This document shows positions 33,658 to 42,418 of a DNA stretch of 64,000 nt, piece by piece. Source of the DNA: Streptomyces fagopyri (GTDB lineage: Bacteria; Actinomycetota; Actinomycetes; Streptomycetales; Streptomycetaceae); the NCBI RefSeq assembly GCF_009498275.1, contig NZ_CP045643.1, positions 3,224,001 through 3,288,000 of the forward strand, read 5' to 3'. Each line of letters begins with the position of its first letter. Position 1 is the stretch's first letter. Under the pieces are notes generated by a model. That model was not told the origin of the DNA, searched no databases, and saw nothing but the letters and a program-made list of their open reading frames with translations. A program made the translations under genes and the position numbers.

Positions 33658-33907
33658 GGACGCGCCGCGGGCGAGGTGGGCGCGGCCGGCTCCGGAGTTC
33701 CCTTTTCCGGCCTGACCTGGGACGACGGGTACCTGACAAGGGCTGGGCCGGGACCGGATCTCCCGGCCGATCCCTCCCGCGCCTCTCCCCCGCGTGACCT
33801 GCACGGTTTTACTTTCTCTTGAGCGGAACCGTCAGCGCCCCGATATCCTCCTAACCCTTACGGGGGCGTGCGCCCCGACGTCCTGAACCTTTCGATGGGT
33901 GCGGAGC

Positions 33908-35164
33908 ATGATCGAGGCAGTCGGCCTGACGAAGCGCTACGGCGCCAAGACGGCCGTGTACAACCTTTCCTTCCAGGTGCGGCCGGGCGCCGTCACCGGC
34001 TTCCTCGGGCCCAACGGCTCCGGCAAGTCGACGACGATGCGGATGATCCTCGGCCTCGACAACCCCTCCTCGGGCCAGGTGACGATCGGCGGCTTCCCGT
34101 ACCGCAAGCTGCCGAACGCGCCCCGCCAGGTCGGCGCGCTGCTCGACGCCAAGGCCGTGCACGGCGGCCGGCACGCCCGCAACCACCTGCTCTGCCTCGC
34201 CCAGCTGTCGGGCATCCCGGCCCGCCGGGTCGACGAGGTGCTCGGTGTGGTCGGTCTCCAGGACGTGGCCAGGAAGCGCTCCAAGGGCTTCTCGCTCGGC
34301 ATGGGCCAGCGGCTCGGCATCGCCGCCGCGCTGCTCGGCGACCCGCAGGTGCTGCTCTTCGACGAGCCGGTCAACGGCCTCGACCCCGAGGGCATCCTCT
34401 GGGTCCGCAACCTCATGAAGGCGCTCGCGGCGGAGGGCCGTACGGTCTTCGTCTCCTCGCACCTGATGAGCGAGATGGCGCTGACCGCCGACCACCTCAT
34501 CGTGATCGGCCGCGGCCAGCTGCTCGCCGACCAGAACATCAAGGACTTCATCTCGCACAACTCGGCCGACTTCGCCCGGGTCCGCACCCCGGACACGGAG
34601 CCCCAGCAGCGCGAGAAGCTGACGGCCGCGCTGACCGAGGCGGGCGGCCAGGTGCTCCCCGAGCAGGACGGCGGCCTCCGGGTCACCGGACTGCCGCTGC
34701 CCCGCATCAGCGACCTCGCGCACGCCGCCGACGTACGCCTGTGGGAACTGTCGCCGCACCAGGCGTCGCTGGAGGAGGCGTACATGCGGATGACGCAGGG
34801 CGCCGTCGACTACCGCTCGACGATCGACCAGCGGGCCGGACTCCAGCAGGAGCTGCCCCCCGGCTCGATGCCGCCGCCGCAGATACCCGTGCCGGGACAG
34901 GGTCAGCCGGGCTGGTACGCGCCGCCGCCGCCCCAGCAGGGCGGCCGGCCCTTCGCGATGCCGCCGGGAGCGCCTCAGGCGGGCCCGTACGGCGCTCCGG
35001 GCGCCCCGGCGGCCGGCCAGGGCCCGTACGGCGCCGCGCCCGCTCCTGGCGCCGCGGACGCCAACCCGTACGCCCAGCCCGCGCCGCAGGCCCCCGCGCA
35101 GCCTCCCGCGGCCCCCGCCGCGCCCGCCGCCCCCGACCTCACCAAGCCCGAGGACGCCCGATGA
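33908..35164 (+). CDS. ABC exporter ATP-binding protein with Pro/Gly/Ala-rich C-tail (pair 2)
   Basis: This 418-residue protein is closely related to the ATPase of pair 1 through the first 305 residues (Walker A GFLGPNGSGKSTT, signature FSLGMGQRLGIAAALLGD, Walker B LLFDEPVNGLDPEG, SSHLMSEM). It then carries about 110 extra residues of disordered Pro, Gly, Ala, Gln and Tyr repeats (PYGAPGAP, GPYGAAP), which may contact partner proteins. ATG 33908 matches the other copy's start (MIE-GLTKRYG); the upstream GTG 33899 is an alternative. The last base pairs overlap the permease start (ATGA). Confidence 0.9.
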   Translation: MIEAVGLTKRYGAKTAVYNLSFQVRPGAVTGFLGPNGSGKSTTMRMILGLDNPSSGQVTIGGFPYRKLPNAPRQVGALLDAKAVHGGRHARNHLLCLAQLSGIPARRVDEVLGVVGLQDVARKRSKGFSLGMGQRLGIAAALLGDPQVLLFDEPVNGLDPEGILWVRNLMKALAAEGRTVFVSSHLMSEMALTADHLIVIGRGQLLADQNIKDFISHNSADFARVRTPDTEPQQREKLTAALTEAGGQVLPEQDGGLRVTGLPLPRISDLAHAADVRLWELSPHQASLEEAYMRMTQGAVDYRSTIDQRAGLQQELPPGSMPPPQIPVPGQGQPGWYAPPPPQQGGRPFAMPPGAPQAGPYGAPGAPAAGQGPYGAAPAPGAADANPYAQPAPQAPAQPPAAPAAPAAPDLTKPEDAR

Positions 35165-36006
35165 GCACGCCCCAGCCGCCGATGCCGCAGCCGACCGCCG
35201 CTGCCCCCCACTGGCAGGGGGCGCCCGGTACCTCGTACACCTCGCCGATCCCGGTCACCCGCACCCACCTCGGGCACGCGCTCACCTCCGAGTGGACGAA
35301 GATCAGGTCGGTGCGCTCCACGCTGTGGACGCTCGGCGTCTTCCTGCTCCTGGTGATCGGCATCGGCTTCCTGGTCGCCGCGCAGACCCAGGACACCGAC
35401 TTCGGCGACGTGCCGTACACGATCCCGGCCTTCTTCGGGCTGATCCTCGGTCAGATCTGTCTGATCACGCTCGGCGTCCTGGTGGTCTCGTCCGAGTACG
35501 GCACGGGCATGATCCGGACGACCTTCACGGCCTCGCCGCAGCGCCACCGGGTGCTCGCCGCCAAGCTGATCATCTTCTTCCTGGTCGCGTTCGCCGTCTC
35601 GGCCTTCGCGATCGGCCTGGTCGGCCTGTTCACCTCGGGGATGCACGGCGGCGCCTCGCACGTCCCCTGGGGCGGCTCGGTGCTCAAGGGCGCGCTGTAC
35701 GTCTCGCTGCTCGGCGTCCTCGCGCTCGCGGTGGGTTCGATGCTGCGGCACTCGGCGGGGGCGATCACCACGATGCTCGGCGTCGTCCTGGTTCCCGCGA
35801 TCATGCCCGCGTTCCTGATGATGTCCGAGAGCATGCGCACGATCGGCGAGAAGATGCAGGAGTACAACGCTCCCAACGCCCTCGCCAGGATCTTCTCGCT
35901 GGACAGCGACAACGGCACCGGCGGCGCGCAGCTCGGGCTGCTCGCCGGGGTGACGGCGGCGGCGATCGCCGGCGCGTTCGTCCTGCTGGAGCGCCGTGAC
36001 GTGTGA
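35161..36006 (+). CDS. ABC-2 type permease (pair 2)
   Basis: This 281-residue protein has six predicted membrane helices and is homologous to the permease of pair 1: both share SEWTKIRSVxSTLWTLG and a coupling segment SSEYGTGMIRTTFTASPQRH. An extra Pro/Gln/Ala-rich N-terminal extension of about 35 residues mirrors the tail of its ATPase. The ATG overlaps the ATPase stop (ATGA), so the pair is translationally coupled. Confidence 0.9.
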   Translation: MSTPQPPMPQPTAAAPHWQGAPGTSYTSPIPVTRTHLGHALTSEWTKIRSVRSTLWTLGVFLLLVIGIGFLVAAQTQDTDFGDVPYTIPAFFGLILGQICLITLGVLVVSSEYGTGMIRTTFTASPQRHRVLAAKLIIFFLVAFAVSAFAIGLVGLFTSGMHGGASHVPWGGSVLKGALYVSLLGVLALAVGSMLRHSAGAITTMLGVVLVPAIMPAFLMMSESMRTIGEKMQEYNAPNALARIFSLDSDNGTGGAQLGLLAGVTAAAIAGAFVLLERRDV

Positions 36007-36030
36007 CGTCGCCCGGCGCCTCAACAGGGG

Positions 36031-36363
36031 CTAGAACCTGGGCGAGTTACGGGACCGCTGCACCCGCGTGGTGCGGCGGTCCTTCGCGTTCCAGCAGGCC
36101 TTGTGCCAGTGCCGGCGCTCGTCGACGCCCGAGTGCTCCGGCCAGGCCACCACGTGCGGGAGGCCGGAGGGGATCATCTGGTCGCAGCCCGGACAGCGGT
36201 AGGTCTTGCCCTCCGCGCTGGCGCCCGCCACATGACGCACGTTCCACTCGTCGCCCTGCCAGCTCTCCGTGGACTGCCAGCCGCCGTACCGCCCGGAGCG
36301 GTCGTCCTCCGCGCTCCGGCCGGAGGGGTCAAAACCCTTGGAACGGTTGCGACGCGGGGACAC
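36031..36363 (-). CDS. Small zinc-ribbon/treble-clef-like protein
   Basis: This 110-residue protein is basic at both ends. Its core holds CPGCDQMIPSGLPHVVAWPE and then RRHWHKACW, giving Cys-x2-Cys plus a His/Cys pair, a likely zinc site of the HNH/treble-clef type. Homologues in Streptomyces are often labelled ATP/GTP-binding, but no nucleotide motif is visible. GAGGTG lies 5 nt before GTG 36363. The stop is 24 bp after the convergent permease stop. Confidence 0.7.
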   Translation of the reverse strand: MSPRRNRSKGFDPSGRSAEDDRSGRYGGWQSTESWQGDEWNVRHVAGASAEGKTYRCPGCDQMIPSGLPHVVAWPEHSGVDERRHWHKACWNAKDRRTTRVQRSRNSPRF

Positions 36364-36584
36364 AGGACACCTCACGGAGCTGTACAGGGGGGCAGGGACC
36401 TCGTCCAGCCTACGCGGCACCCGCAGGGGTAGGCGTACCTCACAACCCGCTCAGATCGCCCTCCCGTCGGAGCATTCTGCAGACAATCCGGAAATCCCTC
36501 CGACAAGCCGTGTCTTCGGCACGTGTCGGACGGTTATGCCGGTCGGGGGAGCTCCGCGTCGGAGCCGAGGAAGCAGGAAGCACC

Positions 36585-37613
36585 ATGCACGTTGGAAGTT
36601 TTGTACTGGCGGCCCAGTTCCCCGGACAGGGCCAGGGAGAGGCGCTGCACCGGGCGGTGCGGACGGCCGAGGTCGCGGAGGCGGCCGGGCTCGACGCGGT
36701 GTGGCTGGCGGAGCACCACTTCGTGCCGTACGGGACGTGCCCGTCGGCCGTGACCCTCGCCGCCCTGCTGCTCGGCCGTACCAGCCGCATCCGCGTCGGC
36801 ACCGCCGTGAGCGTACTGCCCACCGTCCACCCGGTGGCGCTCGGCGAGCAGGCCGCGCTGCTGCACGTGACCTCCGGCGGCCGTTTCTCGCTGGGCGTGG
36901 GGCGCGGCGGCCCCTGGGTCGACCTGGAGGTCTTCGGCTCGGGCCTGGAGGCGTACGAGAAGGGGTTCCCCGAATCACTCGATCTGCTGGTGCGCTGGCT
37001 GCGCGAACCGTCCGTGGAGGCCCGCGGCGAGCGGTTCGCCTTCCGCGAGGTCCCCGTCGTCCCCAGGCCCTCGGAGGCACTGAGCGGCTCCGCCGGTCCC
37101 GAGGTCGTCGTCGCCTGCACCTCACCGGCGAGTGTGCGGCTGGCGGCCGAACGCGGACTGCCGATGCTCCTCGGCATGCACATCGGTGACGAGGAGAAGG
37201 CCGAAATGGTGACCCTGTGGCGGCAGTACGCGCGTGTGGCGGGGCGGCCCGCGGACGAGATCCGCGCCGCGGCCCATGTGTCCGCCGGCGTCTGCCAGAT
37301 CGCGGACCGCCGCACCGACGCCGTGGAGACGCTCCTCAAGGCGATGCCGGGCTGGCTGAAGCAGGGGCTGGACGCGCATGTGACGGTCGACGGCCGCGCG
37401 CGCTCGATGCGGGACCCGCACGCGTACACCGAACTGCTCTGCGGGCTGCACCCGGTGGGCACCCCCCGGCTGTGCGCCGACCGGCTCGCCGCGACCTCGG
37501 AGCGGACCGGCATCTCCCGCTTCGCCCTGCTCGTCGAGGGCTCGGGCGATCTGGCGGCGACGGAGGAGAACGTGCGCAGGCTCGGCGCCGAGGTCCTCCC
37601 CCACCTCGGCTGA
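36585..37613 (+). CDS. Luciferase-like (LLM class) flavin monooxygenase
   Basis: This 342-residue protein has the bacterial-luciferase TIM-barrel pattern: EAAGLDAVWLAEHHFVPYG, TSRIRVGTAVSVLPTVHPV, GGRFSLGVGRGGPW and GTPRLCADRLAATSERTGIS near the end. Such enzymes use reduced FMN or F420. In actinobacteria many are F420-dependent, but the cofactor cannot be read from the sequence. ATG 36585 has AGGAAG 5 nt upstream. No partner gene suggests a substrate. Confidence 0.85.
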   Translation: MHVGSFVLAAQFPGQGQGEALHRAVRTAEVAEAAGLDAVWLAEHHFVPYGTCPSAVTLAALLLGRTSRIRVGTAVSVLPTVHPVALGEQAALLHVTSGGRFSLGVGRGGPWVDLEVFGSGLEAYEKGFPESLDLLVRWLREPSVEARGERFAFREVPVVPRPSEALSGSAGPEVVVACTSPASVRLAAERGLPMLLGMHIGDEEKAEMVTLWRQYARVAGRPADEIRAAAHVSAGVCQIADRRTDAVETLLKAMPGWLKQGLDAHVTVDGRARSMRDPHAYTELLCGLHPVGTPRLCADRLAATSERTGISRFALLVEGSGDLAATEENVRRLGAEVLPHLG

Positions 37614-37694
37614 CCCCCGCACGCGGGAAGCTTGCCGCCCCGGTACAGATGCACCTCCCGCGTACGGAGCGGCAAGCAGTGCGGCATCAAGGCG

Positions 37695-38087
37695 TCAGCA
37701 GTCGCGGAACTCCGGCGACTGGTTCAGCAACTGACTGCGCACCGAGGTGAAGCGTGCCAGTGTGTCGTCCACTGAGGCGTCCAGTGGGAACACCGCCACC
37801 CGGTGGCAGTTCTGGAAAGCCAGCCGCACACCGAAGTGCCGCTGCAGCGCGCCGCGTATCGCGTCACTCGCGAGCGCACGCAGCAGCTGGCCACGTGCCT
37901 GCTCGTCCGGCGGAGGCGTCTGGTTGTCGGCGAAGTTGCCGCCGTCCACCTTCAGCTGGGCCACCAGGGAGCTGATCATCTCCCATGCGTAGGGCAGGGA
38001 GGTCCGGACGCAGTCGACGAATTCAGCTTCGTCGACCTCGCCTCGCTCGGCCTTTTCGAGTAGGGCCGGTGAGACGTCGAGCGACAT
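37695..38087 (-). CDS. Conserved small Streptomyces protein, unknown function
   Basis: This 130-residue soluble protein begins MSLDVSPALLEKAERGEVDE and continues AEFVDCVRTSLPYAWEMISS. Three of its cysteines are widely spaced and one is the last residue. It is acidic at the N-terminus and helical throughout by composition. GAGGAG lies 6-7 nt before ATG 38087. It is divergent from nucS with a 243-bp gap. I do not recognise a domain; strong conservation in Streptomyces is from memory. Confidence 0.75.
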   Translation of the reverse strand: MSLDVSPALLEKAERGEVDEAEFVDCVRTSLPYAWEMISSLVAQLKVDGGNFADNQTPPPDEQARGQLLRALASDAIRGALQRHFGVRLAFQNCHRVAVFPLDASVDDTLARFTSVRSQLLNQSPEFRDC

Positions 38088-38330
38088 GGGTTCTCCTCTC
38101 GCACCCCCAGAGCGCGGGGGTTGCCGGACAGATGAGGGAACTCGCGATCTCCAACACGCTGAGTACACGCATCGCGACCTCCCGTTTATACGGTAAGCAA
38201 CGGACCGTGACGGCACCAGGAGAATGCGCACATAGTGAACTCCCACTAGGCACACAATCAGCCACGACCGAACGGGCGTCTTCCAGGGCGAATCGCGTCG
38301 ACCTGTGCCCGTCGAGTAGCGTTGCCGACC

Positions 38331-39002
38331 ATGCGTCTCGTCATTGCCCGCTGCTCCGTCGACTACGCGGGCCGGCTCACCGCCCATCTCCCTTCGGCCC
38401 CACGCCTCATCCTGGTGAAGGCGGACGGGAGCGTCTCGATCCACGCGGACGACCGCGCCTACAAGCCCCTCAACTGGATGTCGCCGCCGTGCACCCTGAA
38501 GGAGGGCGCGGGCGAGGAGGAGGGTGTCTGGACCGTCATCAACAAGGCGGGCGAGAAACTCATCATCACGATGGAGGAGATCCTGCACGACTCCTCGCAC
38601 GAACTCGGTGTGGATCCGGGCCTGATCAAGGACGGCGTGGAAGCGCACCTCCAGGAGCTCCTCGCGGACCGCATCGACACGCTCGGCGAGGGCTACACGC
38701 TCATCCGCCGCGAGTACATGACGGCCATCGGTCCCGTCGACATCCTGTGCCGCGACGCGGAGGGCGGGACGGTCGCCATCGAGATCAAGCGACGCGGTGA
38801 GATCGACGGCGTGGAGCAGCTCACCCGCTACCTCGAACTCCTCAACCGCGACCCGCACCTCGCGCCGGTCCGGGGCATCTTCGCCGCCCAGGAGATCAAG
38901 CCGCAGGCCCGCGTCCTCGCCACGGACCGCGGCATCGGCTGCACGGTGCTGGACTACAACGCGCTGCGCGGCATCGAGGACGACAAACTGCGCCTGTTCT
39001 GA
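38331..39002 (+). CDS. nucS: Mismatch-specific endonuclease EndoMS/NucS
   Basis: NucS cleaves both strands at mismatches and replaces MutSL in most actinobacteria. The 223-residue protein has an N-terminal beta-sandwich DNA-binding domain (about 1-110) and a C-terminal RecB-like nuclease core with [29 protein letters not shown] (catalytic Asp, Glu and Lys) and a terminal KLRLF sequence that fits a beta-clamp-binding motif. TAGCGT (38317-38322) lies 8 nt before ATG 38331, with no ribosome site, suggesting a leaderless mRNA. Confidence 0.95.
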   Translation: MRLVIARCSVDYAGRLTAHLPSAPRLILVKADGSVSIHADDRAYKPLNWMSPPCTLKEGAGEEEGVWTVINKAGEKLIITMEEILHDSSHELGVDPGLIKDGVEAHLQELLADRIDTLGEGYTLIRREYMTAIGPVDILCRDAEGGTVAIEIKRRGEIDGVEQLTRYLELLNRDPHLAPVRGIFAAQEIKPQARVLATDRGIGCTVLDYNALRGIEDDKLRLF

Positions 39003-39054
39003 CGCACGCCGCCGGGACTTCTGACGCACGACCGCCACTCACGCGCACGAGCGC

Positions 39055-39095
39055 ACAGCGCGGGGCCGGGTCCGACGGACCCGGCCCCGCGCTGT
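39055..39095. terminator. Bidirectional terminator between nucS and the ATPase gene
   Basis: A perfect 19-bp stem (39055-39073 with 39077-39095) and a 3-nt loop lie between convergent genes, 53 bp past the nucS stop and 9 bp past the stop of the leftward gene. Confidence 0.9.
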
Positions 39096-39103
39096 TCCCG
39101 GTC

Positions 39104-41650
39104 TCAGATCAGCCCGCCGCTCGGGGACCCGGCGTCACCGCCGCCCGTCGGCACACCCGCGGAACCGCTCGCCGGGGCGCCGACGGTGGCGCTGCTCACC
39201 GGGGCGCCGGAGGAGGGACCGCTCGCGCTGTCCGAGGTGGACGGCGACATCGACGGAGAGGTGCTGACCGAGGGCGACGCGGAGGGGGACGCCGACTTCG
39301 TCGGGGAAGCGCTCGGCGACTTCGTCGGCGGCTTGGTCGTGGGCGACTTCGAAGGCGACCTGGACGGCGACTTCGACGGCGACTTCGACGGTCCGGCCCC
39401 CGACCCGTGCGTTCCGGTCGGGTCGTCCGACGGCTTCCCGCCGGCCGGTGGCGTCGGGTCGTCCGACGTCCCGTACGTACCGTCGGGGCCGGGATCGGTC
39501 GGCGTGCTCACCGCACCCGAGGGGCTCTCGCCGTCGCTCCCGCCCTTCTTCGGCTTGTCCGCGTCGAGGCTGCTGTCGTCGGAGCCCTGGCTCGCCGAGG
39601 GGTTGACGCCGACCTTCTCGGACGGGGTCTCACTGTTGTTGTTCGAGGTCGCGCCGAGCGTCACCACGGTGCCCAGCACGGCCACCAGGAGCGCTCCCGC
39701 GCCCGCGGCCACCAGATTGCGCCGGGTCCCGCTCACCAGACGCCCGGCGACCCCCGCGTGCTTGTCCGCGCCCGGCCGCGACCGATGGGTGATCAGCGTC
39801 GAGGTCTCGCCGTACGGATCGGACAGCGCCACCGCGGGGAACGCCGCGGGTACGCCACCGGGCGGCGAAGCCGACTCCTCGTGCCGCGCCTCGGACACCT
39901 CCTCGCCGGCCGTCCCACCGCCGGCGGGCAGTGCCTCGCCGGAGCGGTCGGCGACCAGCGCGAGGGCGCGGCGGCCCGCCACGGTGCCGCGTTTGTCGGC
40001 GAGCGCGCCGCGCAGCCCGATGGAGGCCTCCAGTTCGACGCGGGCCCGGTCCAACTGGTCGCCGCAGAGCGCGAGGATGCCCAACTCGTGGTGGAAGTAG
40101 GCCTGTTCACCGACCTCTCCGGCGAGCTGGGAGGCCTCGGCACCGGCCCGCAGGGCCCGCTCCCAGGCGCTCCAGTGCAGCCCGGCGGCGAACGCGGGCG
40201 CGGCCGTGCGCGCCAGCAGCACGGCGGGGTCCTCGTCCTGCTCGTCGGCCGGGGCGGTGCCCAGCGGGACCAGCACCCCGAGCGCGGCGAGCACGGCGTC
40301 GCCCTCGGCGCAGACCCGCTCCGCGCTGACCGAGGGGTGTCCGGCCCACCAGGTGTAGTGCTGGGCCGCGGCGCGGGCCTGCTCCTCGATGTCGTCGGCG
40401 TATCCGGCGGTCTCCAGCTGGGCCTGCACACCGGCCGCGAGCCGGTAGCGGGGGCCGACCGGGGAGACCAGCGAGCAGCTCGCCAGTTCGGCGAGCGCGG
40501 CGTCGGCGTGGGTGTCACCCATGAGGGCGGGCAGATGCGCCTGGTGCGGCACCTCGCCGCCCAGGGCGACGGCGAACCGCAGGGTGGCGCGGGCCGACTC
40601 GCTGAGCCGGGACGCGAGGAGTGAGGCGGGTGCGGCGCCCTCGGCGAGCGAGGGCAGCGGTATCGCGGTGCTCTCGTCGTCGTCCGGGGACGCGTCCGCC
40701 GGGGTGTCCTCGAGATAGCCGTAGGCGTCGAAGGCGCTCGGGTCGGCGCTCAGCTGGTCGCGCTGCCGAAGCAGCGCGCCGGCCTGTACGAAGCGCAGCG
40801 GGAGTCCCTCGGACTCGAACCAGAGGTCACCCGCCCAGTTCGACTCCTCCTCGGTGAGCGGGCGGCCGACAGCCCGCTCCAGCAGTTCGAGGCCGCCCGC
40901 GCGCCCGAGGCCGCCGAGGTGCACCTCTTCGAGGAGGGAGTCGGCGGACGGACCGGGGACGTCGGGGGTCGCGGCGACGAGGAAGGCGCACTCGGGTGTG
41001 GCGTCGAGGAGCTCGTCCAGCGCGGCGCCGCCGATCTCCGCGTCGTCGAGGACGACGACCGCGCCGATCGTGTGGACGAGTTCGCTCAGCTCGTCCCGTT
41101 CGGGCCGGTGCAGGGGCGCGCGGTACACCGCGGCGAAGAGGTCGTGCAGGAGGTCGTTCGCGCCGCGCCGGTAGCCGGAGAGACGGACGACGCCGTCGGG
41201 AGCGAGGTCCGCGCAGTCCTCGGCGACGGCCTCGAGGAGGCTGGTGCGGCCGGAGCCGGCGGGGCCGGTGAGGCGTACGGAGCGCCCGCGCGCCAGCAGG
41301 CGGACCAGCTGTTCGCGCTCGTCCTGGCGCTCCAGGAGCGGCAGCCGGGGCTGGGCCGGTCCCGGCGGTACGGGTGGCTGGGAGGCCCGGGTCAGTTCGG
41401 CCCGCTCCGCGGCGGTGAACTTCACGGGCCGCGGCGGCCGCTCGTCCGGCGGGCAGGTCTTTATCTCGCTGCCGTCGACGGGATTGACGGTGAGCAGGAG
41501 GTCGCCCGAGACCAGCTGAACGGTACGCACCACAGCGGGCGTGTGCTGCCCCAGGTCCGCGGCGAGCGGATCGCGTGGCGGGCGCGGGCGAGGCGCCCGA
41601 CCGTCGTCGTCATGGACGTACTCTTCGGATCCGTGGTTCTTCGGGTCCAT
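39104..41650 (-). CDS. Membrane-anchored P-loop ATPase with Ser/Pro/Lys-rich outer tail
   Basis: This 848-residue protein is of unknown function. A cytosolic NTPase/STAND-like domain has Walker A GPAGSGRTS (129-137, Arg for the usual Lys) and Walker B AVVVLDDAE (197-205). About 300 residues of helical repeats follow (to about 580), resembling the LuxR-type/STAND regulator tail but without a DNA-binding domain. One membrane helix (NLVAAGAGALLVAVLGTVVT, about 645-668) leads to 180 residues of Ser/Pro/Lys/Thr/Gly repeats (SPSKSPSKSPS) that should lie outside. The Arg in Walker A may weaken ATP hydrolysis. ATG 41650 is the likely start. Confidence 0.75.
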   Translation of the reverse strand: MDPKNHGSEEYVHDDDGRAPRPRPPRDPLAADLGQHTPAVVRTVQLVSGDLLLTVNPVDGSEIKTCPPDERPPRPVKFTAAERAELTRASQPPVPPGPAQPRLPLLERQDEREQLVRLLARGRSVRLTGPAGSGRTSLLEAVAEDCADLAPDGVVRLSGYRRGANDLLHDLFAAVYRAPLHRPERDELSELVHTIGAVVVLDDAEIGGAALDELLDATPECAFLVAATPDVPGPSADSLLEEVHLGGLGRAGGLELLERAVGRPLTEEESNWAGDLWFESEGLPLRFVQAGALLRQRDQLSADPSAFDAYGYLEDTPADASPDDDESTAIPLPSLAEGAAPASLLASRLSESARATLRFAVALGGEVPHQAHLPALMGDTHADAALAELASCSLVSPVGPRYRLAAGVQAQLETAGYADDIEEQARAAAQHYTWWAGHPSVSAERVCAEGDAVLAALGVLVPLGTAPADEQDEDPAVLLARTAAPAFAAGLHWSAWERALRAGAEASQLAGEVGEQAYFHHELGILALCGDQLDRARVELEASIGLRGALADKRGTVAGRRALALVADRSGEALPAGGGTAGEEVSEARHEESASPPGGVPAAFPAVALSDPYGETSTLITHRSRPGADKHAGVAGRLVSGTRRNLVAAGAGALLVAVLGTVVTLGATSNNNSETPSEKVGVNPSASQGSDDSSLDADKPKKGGSDGESPSGAVSTPTDPGPDGTYGTSDDPTPPAGGKPSDDPTGTHGSGAGPSKSPSKSPSRSPSKSPTTKPPTKSPSASPTKSASPSASPSVSTSPSMSPSTSDSASGPSSGAPVSSATVGAPASGSAGVPTGGGDAGSPSGGLI

Positions 41651-41848
41651 GTTCCAAGCCCCCCAAAAGCGTCGTGTGCCGAGCCCCTCCCGGCCTGGCT
41701 GCACACCGCGCTGTCGCTTCTGGTCCGGTGCCCGCTCTCAGGGTTTCGGGCGGCGGGCAGCCGAACCCTAAACCTTCGCACAGTATCTAGGAACAGCCGG
41801 GGTACCGCGCCGCCCGAGACGTCACAGCTTCATGAGGATTGTGCGCGT

Positions 41849-41863
41849 CGTACGTTTCGTACG
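41849..41863. promoter_or_regulatory. CGTACG-TTT-CGTACG inverted repeat
   Basis: A 15-bp perfect inverted repeat with 6-bp arms lies in the 290-bp gap between the STAS gene (leftward, ending at 41942) and the ATPase gene start. It may be an operator for the ATPase gene. Confidence 0.35.
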
Positions 41864-41941
41864 CCGCTCAGGTGGTACCTCGCTCAGGGCGCGTACGCCG
41901 GCGGGCGCACCCGGACGGCCGCGCGCGGGGACCGCGACCGG

Positions 41942-42265
41942 TCACACCCGGGGCAGCGACTCGACCCCGATGCCGCCCTCGATCGCGAGGATCCGGTGCA
42001 GCCGGGTGGCCACCAGCAGACGCTGCATCTGCGGTGGCACGCCGCGCAGCACGAGCCGGCGGCCGCACCGCCCGGCCCGTCGGTGGGCCCCCATGATGAC
42101 ACCGAGCCCGGTGGCGTCCCAGGAGTCCAGCTCGGACAGGTCGAGCACCAGGTCGCCGGTTCCGTCGTCGACGGCCGAGTGCAGGACCGTACGGGCGTCC
42201 GCCGCGCTGCGTACGTCGAGGCGGCCCCCGACGACCACCTCGGCGTGGTCGCCCCTGATGTACAT
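41942..42265 (-). CDS. STAS-domain anti-sigma-factor antagonist-like protein
   Basis: This 107-residue protein covers one STAS domain (about 1-105). In classical antagonists the segment is DSSGLG, with the first Ser phosphorylated by the anti-sigma kinase. Here it reads WDATGLGVIMG (Asp50-Ala51-Thr52), so that Ser is Ala and only the next Thr could be modified. It may be unregulated by phosphorylation or use Thr. GGGGAG lies 5 nt before ATG 42265. No cognate kinase or sigma factor is adjacent. Confidence 0.85.
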   Translation of the reverse strand: MYIRGDHAEVVVGGRLDVRSAADARTVLHSAVDDGTGDLVLDLSELDSWDATGLGVIMGAHRRAGRCGRRLVLRGVPPQMQRLLVATRLHRILAIEGGIGVESLPRV

Positions 42266-42418
42266 ATGCGCTCCCCTGGAGTGCGTCTCGTACGCTGCGT
42301 CAGCCTGCGTCTTCCGTGTGCACCGTCTGACTGCCCTGAGGGCTCAGAGGTTGCCGTCTGTAAGCGAACCGATACCGAATTCACCTCATGGGGTGATGCT
42401 CCAGAGGTCCACGCGGTT

